From Aquificota bacterium (GTDB lineage: Bacteria > Aquificota > Aquificia > Aquificales > Hydrogenothermaceae): a DNA stretch of 11,281 nt. Both the position numbers and the translations under genes were made by a program. Every line of letters begins with the position of its first letter. Within the stretch, counting starts at the first letter, position 1. Positions 1 to 6,467 of this stretch are shown one piece after another. The stretch lies in assembly GCA_013153795.1 (NCBI GenBank), contig JAADDV010000171.1, positions 1 to 11,281 on the forward strand. The letters run 5' to 3'. The notes beneath the pieces are model-generated. The model was not told where the DNA came from, did no database searches, and saw nothing but the letters and a program-made list of their open reading frames with translations.

Positions 1-601
1 AATTCTTAATCTTACAGAAAAATTAGGAAATATAGAAGGAGAATTAAAAAGAATACAAAAGGAAATTGAAATTTATCATGAAACTCTTAAGGAAATAAAA
101 AAAATAAACGCAAAAATTTATAAATATGAAAAAATAGAATTTGCATTAGGGACTAAAGGAATTCAAAAGGTTATCAGAGAAAATGCTCTTTATAGACTAC
201 CTAAGATAGTAAATATAATTTTTTCTTCTTTTGACTTTCCTTTTTCTCAAATTAAATTTTCAGAAAATTTTGATATTTTTCTATTAGCTCCAACAATAGA
301 AAAAAAAGACAGATTTGTAAATATTAATTCAATAAGTGGTGGTCAGAGAGTAGCGTTAGGCTTAGCTCTTAGAATTGCTATATCAAGATTTTTATCAAAC
401 AAAGCAGATTTTCTTATTTTAGATGAACCTACTGTCCATCTTGACAATCAAAGAAGAAATGACCTTATAAATATTCTTATAGACCTTAAGGAGAAAAGCC
501 TTGTAAATCAATTAATTCTCGTTACCCATGATACAGAAGTAGAAGATGCTGCAGACACAATTTATTATGTTAAAAATGGTAAAGTCCAATTAGTAAGTTA
601 A
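1..601 (+). CDS. Rad50/SbcC-like ATPase, C-terminal part (5' end outside window)
   Basis: Reading codons from base 2 gives an open frame of 199 residues ending in TAA at 599-601; the 5' end lies beyond the left edge. The first ~45 residues are Lys/Glu-rich and heptad-like, as at the end of a coiled coil. They are followed by the C-terminal ATPase lobe of the SMC/Rad50 family: signature SISGGQRVALGLALRIAIS (from base 329), Walker B with D-loop FLILDEPTVHLD (about 408-443), and an H-loop VTHD near 520-531. The length after the coiled coil and the ISGGQ form fit Rad50/SbcC better than SMC or RecN. Proteins of this family pair with the Mre11/SbcD nuclease to process DNA ends. The partner, zinc hook and N-terminal Walker A lie outside the window, so bacterial SbcC versus archaeal-type Rad50 cannot be decided here. 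Confidence 0.85.
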   Translation, partial: ILNLTEKLGNIEGELKRIQKEIEIYHETLKEIKKINAKIYKYEKIEFALGTKGIQKVIRENALYRLPKIVNIIFSSFDFPFSQIKFSENFDIFLLAPTIEKKDRFVNINSISGGQRVALGLALRIAISRFLSNKADFLILDEPTVHLDNQRRNDLINILIDLKEKSLVNQLILVTHDTEVEDAADTIYYVKNGKVQLVS

Positions 602-627
602 TTTTTTTTCAAAATTGTAAAAAATAC

Positions 628-656
628 TTGATTTAGTCCAACTTTTAGTATAAATT
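628..656 (+). promoter_or_regulatory. Candidate sigma-70-type promoter for the HU gene
   Basis: The 140-bp gap between the Rad50-like gene and the HU gene contains TTGATT at 628-633. It is followed by overlapping -10-like hexamers TATAAA at 649-654 (15-bp spacer) and TAAATT at 651-656 (17-bp spacer). This would leave a 5' leader of about 80 nt before the HU start. It is a visual match only, in very AT-rich DNA where such matches occur by chance. Confidence 0.35.
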
Positions 657-684
657 AAAGGAAGAATTTAAAATTTGAGGAAAC

Positions 685-708
685 ATGCTATATAAAAGGC
701 TGAGATAA
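685..708 (+). other. Possible 7-codon leader ORF upstream of HU
   Basis: ATG at 685 opens a seven-codon frame (MLYKRLR, stop TAA at 706-708), preceded by TGAGG at 676-680 with a 4-base spacing. It lies in the leader that the candidate promoter would produce. It has no family resemblance and may be chance. It is listed because it has its own plausible ribosome binding site. Confidence 0.15.
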
Positions 709-741
709 GAATTCCTAAAAAATCTTTAAGGAGGGTCTGAA

Positions 742-1014
742 ATGACAAAAGCAGAATTAGTTGCTAAAGTAGCTGCTGAAGCTGGAGTTACAAAAGCAGC
801 TGCAGAAAGATGTGTAAATGCATTTGTTGCTGCATTAACTGATGCATTAGCAAAAGGAGAAAGAGTTGCTCTTCCAGGACTTGGAGTTTTTAATGTCAAA
901 GAAAGAAAAGCTAGAAAAGGTAGAAACCCAAGAACTGGGGAGGAAATTACTATACCTGCAAGAAAAGTTGTAGTTTTCCATCCTGCTAAAGCTCTCAAAG
1001 AAAAAGTAAAATAA
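742..1014 (+). CDS. HU-family DNA-binding nucleoid protein
   Basis: A 90-residue protein, the standard length for HU/IHF. HU dimers bind and bend DNA with little sequence specificity and compact the nucleoid. The N-terminal helical half (residues 1-42) begins MTKAELVAKVAAEAGVTKAA. The core then follows with the family signature GLGVFNVKERKARKGRNPRTG (residues about 47-67) and IPARKVVVFHPAKALKEKV, which includes the DNA-intercalating arm with its Asn-Pro (NP) tip. The start is set by a strong ribosome binding site, AAGGAGG at 728-734, seven bases before the ATG. The gene appears monocistronic: it has its own leader and is followed by a terminator-like double hairpin. HU versus IHF subunit cannot be settled from sequence alone; HU is favoured because the organism appears to be outside Proteobacteria. 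Confidence 0.95.
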   Translation: MTKAELVAKVAAEAGVTKAAAERCVNAFVAALTDALAKGERVALPGLGVFNVKERKARKGRNPRTGEEITIPARKVVVFHPAKALKEKVK

Positions 1015-1016
1015 TT

Positions 1017-1060
1017 AAAAATATAATATTTTTAGGGGATTTTTCCCCTTTTTATTCTTT
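1017..1060 (+). terminator. Tandem hairpins with T-tract after the HU gene
   Basis: Two inverted repeats sit back to back. The first is AT-only, AAAAATAT (1017-1024) with ATATTTTT (1026-1033). The second is AGGGGA (1034-1039) with TCCCCT (1044-1049), loop TTTT, followed by T-rich DNA to 1061. The second has the form of an intrinsic terminator. It ends only 15 bases before the rsuA start codon, so it probably separates HU from rsuA expression or limits read-through. Confidence 0.75.
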
Positions 1061-1064
1061 TAAG

Positions 1065-1805
1065 ATGAAAAAAGTAAGAATTGATAAATTCCTTTCAAAC
1101 TTTGGTTTAGGGTCAAGAAAAGAAGTTAGAAAGTATTTAAAGCAGGAGAGAATAACTGTTAATGACGAAGTTGTCAAAAACCCTTCTTTTCACATAAATC
1201 CAGAAACAGATACAGTTAAATTTGATGATGAGATTCTTTCTTATAAAGAAGATTTTTACTATATGTTTAATAAACCTCAAGGATATATAACAGCAACAAA
1301 AGATGCTTCTATGCCTACTGTAATGGATTTTTTTCAAGATGTTCCTTTTCATTCAAAACTCTTTCCTGTTGGAAGGCTTGATATTGATACCGAAGGTTTA
1401 TTGTTTATCACAACTGATGGACAGTTTGCCCATAGATTGACTCATCCAAAATGGGAAGTTGAAAAAGAATATTATGCAGTTGTAAAAGGCAGTATAAAAG
1501 AAGAAAATTTAGATAGATTTAAAGAAAAAGGTATCTATTTAAAAAAAGATAAATATCAAACAAAACCTTTTGAAATAAAAGTTTTGTCAAAATCTTCTGA
1601 TAAATCAGAAATAAATATCACTGTTAAAGAAGGTAAGTATCATATTGTCAAAAAAATAATGGAAGAAATCGGAAATCCAGTTTTATATCTAAAAAGAGTA
1701 AGAATTGGACCTGTTAAATTAGATGAAAGATTGTCTCCAGGAGAATTTAGAGAATTAACAGAAGAAGAAATAAGGAAGTTAAAGCAAGCAATTAAACTTC
1801 CTTAA
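1065..1805 (+). CDS. rsuA: 16S rRNA pseudouridine synthase, RsuA family
   Basis: A 246-residue protein (E. coli RsuA is 231). It is predicted to isomerise a uridine to pseudouridine in 16S rRNA (U516 in E. coli). An N-terminal S4 RNA-binding domain (about 2-48, with DKFLSNFGLGSRKEVRKYL) is followed by the catalytic domain. That contains MFNKPQGYITAT (67-78), GRLDIDTEGLLF (103-114) with presumed catalytic Asp106, and VKEGKYHIVKKIMEEIGN near the C-terminus. NKPQGY, the GRLDIDT form and the ending LSPGEFRELTEEE match RsuA more closely than RluB, RluE or RluF, but RluB-type specificity is not excluded. The ATG at 1065 must be right because the S4 domain begins immediately. No Shine-Dalgarno sequence precedes it: the bases upstream are the T-tract of the HU terminator. 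The 3' end overlaps the convergent clc gene by 14 bp. Confidence 0.9.
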   Translation: MKKVRIDKFLSNFGLGSRKEVRKYLKQERITVNDEVVKNPSFHINPETDTVKFDDEILSYKEDFYYMFNKPQGYITATKDASMPTVMDFFQDVPFHSKLFPVGRLDIDTEGLLFITTDGQFAHRLTHPKWEVEKEYYAVVKGSIKEENLDRFKEKGIYLKKDKYQTKPFEIKVLSKSSDKSEINITVKEGKYHIVKKIMEEIGNPVLYLKRVRIGPVKLDERLSPGEFRELTEEEIRKLKQAIKLP

Positions 1806-3567
1806 AATGTGTTGTTTTAGTCAAAATTTTTCCTATATCAAAATCAGATACAATTCCAATAAGTTTTTTGTTTTCTATAGAATCGACAACAGGGGCTACT
1901 TCTATATTATTTTCTATAAGAATACTTAAGGCTTCAAAAAGAGTTAAATCTGGAGTTAAGCAAATTGGGTTTGGATTCATTATATCTTCTACAGACATAT
2001 TAATAAACTCTTCTGAGCAAGCTTTTACAAGGTCTGAGTCTGTTATGATACCGATAACTGTTTCTCCTTCTATAACAGGAAGAGCAGAGATATTAAAAGT
2101 TTTTAAAAGCTCACTTGCTTCTAAAACAGAAACTTTTTTTTCTACAGCTATAACACTTTTGGTCATTACATCTTCAACTTTATGTTGATTTAGAATAAAA
2201 AATTTAAATTCATCATAATGAACAGGAGAGTCTATTTTATAGTTAACTTGATTTTTAAAAATACTTTTTTCTCCAGATAAAAAATGAGCTACAGCAACAG
2301 CTATAGTAGCAGGTATTAAAAGCTGATAACCTCCTGTTATTTCAGCTACAAGAATAATAGTAGATAAAGGAGCTTTTGCAGCAGCTGCAAAAGTTGAAAC
2401 CATACCAACAACAGTTAAAGCTCCTAGATTAAAAGATGATGTTTCTGGAAATGATAAACTTGATAAAAAATAATATATAGAAGCTCCTGTTAGTCCTCCT
2501 ATGACTAAAGAAGGTCCAAAAACACCTCCTGAACCACCTGACCCTAAAGTAAGAGAAAAAGCTATAAGAACTATAAAAATACTAAGAAAAATAATATCTG
2601 GAGAAAGAAAATTTAATTTTCCAAGCATAATTAACTGAAGCCAGCCATAAGCATTTCCTATAGCTAAAGGAGTTAAAATACCAAGTAAACCTACTAAAAA
2701 TCCTCCAAGAGCTGGCTTAAAAACAGTATGAATTTTTAAAGAGGAAAATAAACTTTTAGAAAAATCTAAAGAGAAAATCATAAGTCTAGCAATAAGAGAA
2801 GTAATAATACCTAAAATAATGTAAGCAACAGCATCTCTAACTGAAAATCCAGAAAATTCTGGAAGCTCTACAGAAAATAAAGGAGAAAAACCAAAAACAG
2901 AGCCAACAACTATAAAAGATATAAATGAAGCAATAAAGCTTGGAATTAGTGCTTCTGTTTCAAAATCTTTTTTATAAAAAACTTCAGAACTTATTATTGC
3001 TCCTGCAAATGGAGCTTTAAAAACTCCTGCTATTCCTGCTCCAAGTCCAACAGCTAAAGCTATATCTCTTTCTTTATCCGAAAGTTTTAAAACTTTCCCT
3101 ATAAAGGAGCCAATTCCTGCTCCTACTAAGGCAATAGGGCCTTCTTTTCCAGAGACGCCTCCACTTCCAATTGTAATTGATGAAGTTATAAGCTTCCATA
3201 TAGCAGTTTTTAAACCAAGATATTTTCTATGATGAAAAGCTTTTATTGCTGCATCTGTCCCTACTCCTGCAGACTCTTTTGAGAAAAAATAAGTAAGTAA
3301 ACCAACTAATAGACCTCCAAAAGCAGCCACAAAAGGTAAAAGAAAAGGATACTTTATTTCAAAAGTATAATCTAAACTTCCTCCTTCTCCCAAAGGATAT
3401 GGAGGTTTGTATCCAACAATATTTCTTAGAAAAAGATTTGTGAATAAATGAATAGATAAAAGGAAACCAATAGCAAAAATTCCAGAAAGAAGACCTATAA
3501 GAATTGGGACAAGAAAAGTTTTATAATTTAATTTGTAATCTTTTAAAGAAAAAATAAATTTAAACAA
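1792..3567 (-). CDS. CLC-family chloride channel/transporter with two C-terminal CBS domains
   Basis: A 591-residue inner-membrane protein. Residues 15-430 form the CLC core with many hydrophobic segments. Residues 463-585 are a tandem CBS pair (VEDVMTKSVIAV..., VEDIMNPNPICLT...), which in this family binds adenine nucleotides and modulates gating. CLC landmarks are GKEGP (140-144) with gating Glu142 (E148 in E. coli ClC-ec1), GGVFGPS (347-353) and GGYQLLIP with Tyr414 (anion-coordinating Y445 equivalent). Two positions differ from ClC-ec1: the GSGIP loop is GVGTD (101-105), replacing the chloride-coordinating Ser107 by Val102; and the segment IISSEVFY (191-198) puts Val196 where the internal proton glutamate E203 sits. 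Val at that site is typical of CLC channels. The start is TTG at 3567: an in-frame TGA lies six bases upstream and no in-frame ATG follows nearby. The Shine-Dalgarno is weak. The gene is divergent from the glycosyltransferase and convergent with rsuA. Confidence 0.9.
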   Translation of the reverse strand: MFKFIFSLKDYKLNYKTFLVPILIGLLSGIFAIGFLLSIHLFTNLFLRNIVGYKPPYPLGEGGSLDYTFEIKYPFLLPFVAAFGGLLVGLLTYFFSKESAGVGTDAAIKAFHHRKYLGLKTAIWKLITSSITIGSGGVSGKEGPIALVGAGIGSFIGKVLKLSDKERDIALAVGLGAGIAGVFKAPFAGAIISSEVFYKKDFETEALIPSFIASFISFIVVGSVFGFSPLFSVELPEFSGFSVRDAVAYIILGIITSLIARLMIFSLDFSKSLFSSLKIHTVFKPALGGFLVGLLGILTPLAIGNAYGWLQLIMLGKLNFLSPDIIFLSIFIVLIAFSLTLGSGGSGGVFGPSLVIGGLTGASIYYFLSSLSFPETSSFNLGALTVVGMVSTFAAAAKAPLSTIILVAEITGGYQLLIPATIAVAVAHFLSGEKSIFKNQVNYKIDSPVHYDEFKFFILNQHKVEDVMTKSVIAVEKKVSVLEASELLKTFNISALPVIEGETVIGIITDSDLVKACSEEFINMSVEDIMNPNPICLTPDLTLFEALSILIENNIEVAPVVDSIENKKLIGIVSDFDIGKILTKTTHFKEV

Positions 3568-3606
3568 TCTTCATTCCATAAATTTATTCTGCTGTTTTAA
3601 ATAAAA

Positions 3607-3635
3607 ATTATACCTGATATAAGAATATAAATTAA
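3607..3635 (-). promoter_or_regulatory. Candidate promoter for the clc gene
   Basis: On the minus strand a perfect -10 hexamer TATAAT lies at 3612-3607, about 40 bases upstream of the TTG start. A 17-bp spacer leads to a poor -35, TTAATT (3635-3630). The surrounding 93-bp divergent region is very AT-rich, so support is moderate at best. Confidence 0.4.
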
Positions 3636-3660
3636 TAAAAATCAGATAAAGGAGGGCTAT

Positions 3661-4872
3661 ATGGCTGATTTTTTCCAGAATGGAGTAATAACTACTTTAC
3701 AAAAACTAAAAGATAGACCTTTAGAAGATTTAGAGCATGAGCTAGAAGTTTTTGCAAAAAGAAGAAATATGGTTCTTTTATTACCAGCTTTATATTCAGA
3801 GTTTGAAGGCCCAGCAATGCCAAGAATTATAGAAGAGCTAAAAAAAATAAAGTATTTATATAAAATTGTTTTATCTTTAGATAAAGCTAATGAGGAGCAA
3901 TTTAAAAAAGTTAAAAGTTTAATGGCACAAATCCCTACAGAAACAAGAGTTATATGGCATGATGGTCCACGTATGCAAGCTCTCTATAAAGAGCTTGAAG
4001 CAGCCGGTTTTAATGTAAGTATTCCAGGAAAAGGTCGCTCAGTATGGATGAGTTTAGGATATATCTTGTCTGATGCTTCTGCTTATGCTATTGGACTTCA
4101 TGATTGTGATATAGTCAATTACTCTCGAGAGCTTCCTGCAAGACTGTTTTTTCCTGTAGTGCATCCTGCTTTAGATTTTGAATATAGCAAAGGATATTAT
4201 GCTAGAGTTACAAACAAACTTTATGGAAGAGTAACTAGAATTTTTTATACTCCATTAATAAGAGCTTTAAAAAAGATATTAGGAAACATTCAATACTTAG
4301 AATACTTAGACAGTTTCAGATATGCTCTTTCAGGAGAGTTCGCTTTTATTAGGACTTTAGCTAGAGGTATAAGAATTTCCCCAACATGGGGTTTAGAAGT
4401 ATCTATGTTAAGTGAAGTGTATCAGAATACTTCTTTTAATCGTATTTGTCAGGTTGAAGTTATGGATAGATATGAGCATAAACATCAAAAGCTTGAGAAA
4501 AATAATCCAAAAGAAGGTCTCGTAAAAATGGCTACAGATATAGCTAAAACTCTTTTCAGAGTTTTATCCCATGATGGAGTTGTTTTTTCTGAAGCTTTTT
4601 TCAGGACTCTTTTAATGACGTATATCCAAGAGTCTAGATATGCTATAGAAAAATATAATGCTTTATCGTTAATTAACGGATTAGAATATGACAGACATGC
4701 AGAAATTGAGGCAGTTGAAGCTTTTGTTGAAGCTTTAAAAATTGCTGAAAATGAGTTTAGAGAAAATCCTATTGGTGTCCCTATGATGTCTGCATGGGTA
4801 AGGGTTAGAGCTGCTTTGCCTCATATATCTGAAAAAATAACAGCTGCTGTAGAAGCAGATAACTTAGATTAA
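3661..4872 (+). CDS. GT-A glycosyltransferase, similar to glucosyl-3-phosphoglycerate synthase (GT81-like)
   Basis: A 403-residue, apparently soluble protein with no signal peptide or membrane helix. It shows a GT-A sugar-nucleotide fold: LLLPALYSEFEGP (39-51) at the first beta-alpha unit, GKGRSVWMSLGYILS (123-137), the metal-binding DxD motif HDCD (147-150), ALSGEFAF (222-229), WGLEVSML (243-250) and a late VMDRYEHKH (267-275). In mycobacterial GpgS the DxD aspartate and a late histidine hold the metal; His273 or His275 could fill that role. GpgS transfers glucose from a nucleotide sugar to 3-phosphoglycerate, the first step to the compatible solute glucosylglycerate, known in Persephonella marina. 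No GpgP phosphatase gene is adjacent, so the acceptor is inferred. Mannosyl-3-phosphoglycerate synthase or another GT2/GT81 activity remains possible. The start is supported by AAGGAGG at 3649-3655, five bases before the ATG. Confidence 0.7.
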   Translation: MADFFQNGVITTLQKLKDRPLEDLEHELEVFAKRRNMVLLLPALYSEFEGPAMPRIIEELKKIKYLYKIVLSLDKANEEQFKKVKSLMAQIPTETRVIWHDGPRMQALYKELEAAGFNVSIPGKGRSVWMSLGYILSDASAYAIGLHDCDIVNYSRELPARLFFPVVHPALDFEYSKGYYARVTNKLYGRVTRIFYTPLIRALKKILGNIQYLEYLDSFRYALSGEFAFIRTLARGIRISPTWGLEVSMLSEVYQNTSFNRICQVEVMDRYEHKHQKLEKNNPKEGLVKMATDIAKTLFRVLSHDGVVFSEAFFRTLLMTYIQESRYAIEKYNALSLINGLEYDRHAEIEAVEAFVEALKIAENEFRENPIGVPMMSAWVRVRAALPHISEKITAAVEADNLD

Positions 4873-4903
4873 ATAATTTTATTTAAAGATTTTAAGATGT
4901 ATA

Positions 4904-4939
4904 ACCTGCCTTTCTGCTTTTTTGGTGGAATAGGCAGGT
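4904..4939 (+). terminator. Long imperfect hairpin after the glycosyltransferase gene (possible terminator)
   Basis: ACCTGCCT (4904-4911) pairs perfectly with AGGCAGGT (4932-4939). After a one-base bulge (T4931), TTCTGCT (4912-4918) can pair with GGTGGAA (4924-4930) using G-T wobbles, closing on a TTTTT loop. The result is about 15 pairs, which stands out in this AT-rich region. The next bases, ATTAAATTTTT (4940-4950), are only a broken T-run, so it is not a textbook intrinsic terminator. It may be a 3'-end stabiliser or a terminator for this gene. Confidence 0.5.
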
Positions 4940-5000
4940 ATTAAATTTTTGAAACTATGAGTTAAGTTTTATTAATGATTTGTAACTACATTGATTTACT

Positions 5001-5026
5001 AAAAAACTCTCCCTTTATAAAAGAGA
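5001..5026 (-). terminator. Intrinsic terminator of the min-his-glmU-trpD operon
   Basis: Read on the minus strand, a stem formed by bases 5026-5019 and 5015-5008 (seven to eight pairs including two G-T, ATA loop) is followed, after two bases, by TTTTTT (5006-5001). The stem overlaps the stop codon of the JAMM peptidase gene (5017-5015). It is AT-rich and weak in energy but correctly placed at the end of the operon. Confidence 0.55.
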
Positions 5027-5434
5027 TACTTTTTCCTCTTTAAAATTTTTTTCTTCTAACTCCCAGCTTCTCCAGCTTTTTGTTTTTCCTTTTTCTACAG
5101 AAACAATAATATAAGACATATCTGGTTGGGCAAACATTAAATCTGTTTGAGATGGTCTATCTGGATGGTCTGGGTGAGAATGGTATATACCAACAATCAT
5201 TAGTCCTTTTTCATCTGCGTATTTTTCAACTTTTAAATAATCTTTTGGGTCTATCTCAAATCTATCATTAGCTCTTTCTTTATTTTGGTTTTCTACCTGA
5301 AAAACTTCTGTGCACTCCCTCACGTTATTTTCAAAATCTATATTTCCAAGCATAAAACCACATATTTCATATGGATAACCTTCTTCTGCCTGCTTTTTTA
5401 TCTCTTTCACTGCTTCTTTTTTTATTTTAAGCAT
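5015..5434 (-). CDS. JAMM/MPN+ zinc metalloprotease (peptidase family M67)
   Basis: A 139-residue single-domain protein with the complete JAMM active site: Glu23 in YEICGFMLG, then HSHPDHPDRPSQTD (85-98), giving His85, His87, Ser95 and Asp98 in the canonical H-x-H-x7-S-x2-D spacing. Family members are Zn-dependent isopeptidases. Known bacterial relatives (for example Mec with CysO in Mycobacterium) release a C-terminal addition from ubiquitin-like sulfur-carrier proteins of the ThiS/MoaD type. No ubiquitin-like carrier, E1-like or cysteine-synthase gene is in this window, so the substrate is unknown. It is the last gene of the operon. The ATG lies inside the end of trpD (8-bp overlap), and its ribosome binding site AGAGGAGG is within trpD's last codons, only two bases from the start, suggesting translational coupling. 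Confidence 0.88.
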   Translation of the reverse strand: MLKIKKEAVKEIKKQAEEGYPYEICGFMLGNIDFENNVRECTEVFQVENQNKERANDRFEIDPKDYLKVEKYADEKGLMIVGIYHSHPDHPDRPSQTDLMFAQPDMSYIIVSVEKGKTKSWRSWELEEKNFKEEKVSLL

Positions 5435-6452
5435 TTCCTCCTCTCGAAAAATCCCTGAGCTTTTCTAAAACTTGAAATGCTTTTTTAGAGTATATACTAT
5501 CTTTTGCTAGCTCTATACCTTCTTTAATATTGTCAACAATACCAGCTGCTTTTAGAGCAAATCCTGCATTTAGCACCACAAAATCTGTTTTTGGAGAGTT
5601 ATCTTTTCCTTCTAAAATATCAAGGGCTATTTGAAGATTAAAATCTAAATCTCCTCCTCTAATATCATCAATAGAGGCTCTTTTAAGTCCAAAATCTTCA
5701 GGTTTTACCTTATAAACTTCTACTGTGTTACCGTTTACCTCCCCTACCAGTGTTTCTGTTGTTATAGAAACCTCATCTAAACCTTCAAGTCCATGAACAA
5801 CATAAGCTCTTTCTATTCCCATTAAAGAAAGGACTCTAGCCAAAGGCTCTACCAGCTTTTCATCAAAAACACCCATAAGCTGATATTTTGCCCCAGCTGG
5901 ATTTGATAAAGGTCCAAGTATATTAAAAATTGTCCTTATTCCTATTTCTCTTCTTTGTCTTATAACATTTTTCATAGCTGGATGGTAAATAGGAGCAAAT
6001 AAAAATCCTAGTCCAATTTCTTCTATTGCTTTAGCTGCTTCTTCTGGCTGCATTTCTATTTTCACTCCAAGAGCTTCCATAATATCAGCACTTCCACATT
6101 TTGAAGAAACAGACCTGTTTCCATGTTTTGCAACTTTTGCTCCAGCTCCAGCTATAACAAAAGCCGTTATTGTAGAAACATTGAATGTGTCTACTTTGTC
6201 TCCACCTGTTCCACATGTATCAACAAGTTTTGTTTTATCTTTAACAGGAACTTTTACAGCTTTTTCCCTCATAATATCTGCTGCAGCAGATATTTCCTCT
6301 ACTGTCTCCCCTTTCATTTTAAGACCTGTTAAAATAGCCCCTATCTGAGCATCTGTAGCCTGTCCTTCCATAAGTTTATTAAATAAGTCCTTTACTTCTT
6401 CTTTAGTTAAATCTTTTCTAGAGGTGATTTTCTTTATATAATCTTTTATCAT
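5427..6452 (-). CDS. trpD: Anthranilate phosphoribosyltransferase
   Basis: A 341-residue protein, full length for TrpD (about 330-350). It transfers phosphoribose from PRPP to anthranilate, the second step from chorismate to tryptophan, in the cytoplasm. An N-terminal helical domain (1-70, KDLFNKLMEGQATDAQIGA) precedes the nucleoside phosphorylase-type fold. PRPP/metal sites are GTGGD (81-85), NVST (91-94), KHGNRSVSSKCGSAD (109-123) and DE 226-227. The anthranilate channel includes HPAMKNVIRQRREIGIRT (157-174) and NILGPLSNPA. A GAGG ribosome binding site lies five bases upstream. It follows the surA-like gene by 15 bp. No other trp genes are nearby, which fits the dispersed tryptophan genes of Aquificota (general knowledge). 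It is not the fused TrpGD form. Confidence 0.96.
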   Translation of the reverse strand: MIKDYIKKITSRKDLTKEEVKDLFNKLMEGQATDAQIGAILTGLKMKGETVEEISAAADIMREKAVKVPVKDKTKLVDTCGTGGDKVDTFNVSTITAFVIAGAGAKVAKHGNRSVSSKCGSADIMEALGVKIEMQPEEAAKAIEEIGLGFLFAPIYHPAMKNVIRQRREIGIRTIFNILGPLSNPAGAKYQLMGVFDEKLVEPLARVLSLMGIERAYVVHGLEGLDEVSITTETLVGEVNGNTVEVYKVKPEDFGLKRASIDDIRGGDLDFNLQIALDILEGKDNSPKTDFVVLNAGFALKAAGIVDNIKEGIELAKDSIYSKKAFQVLEKLRDFSRGGNA

Positions 6453-6467
6453 TTTTTCCTCAACATT

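Noticed and set aside
726..998. Minus-strand 90-codon open frame opposite HU
   Set aside because: It is the antisense shadow of a highly biased HU coding sequence, with no ribosome binding site or recognisable family features.
1868..2188. Plus-strand open frame opposite the CBS domains of clc
   Set aside because: Composition is a Ser/Thr-rich mirror of the real gene, with no ribosome binding site; the minus-strand CLC protein is unambiguous.
6123..6332. Plus-strand open frame opposite trpD, rich in Cys
   Set aside because: Antisense shadow of conserved TrpD motifs; the Cys clusters come from reversed Ala/Thr codons.
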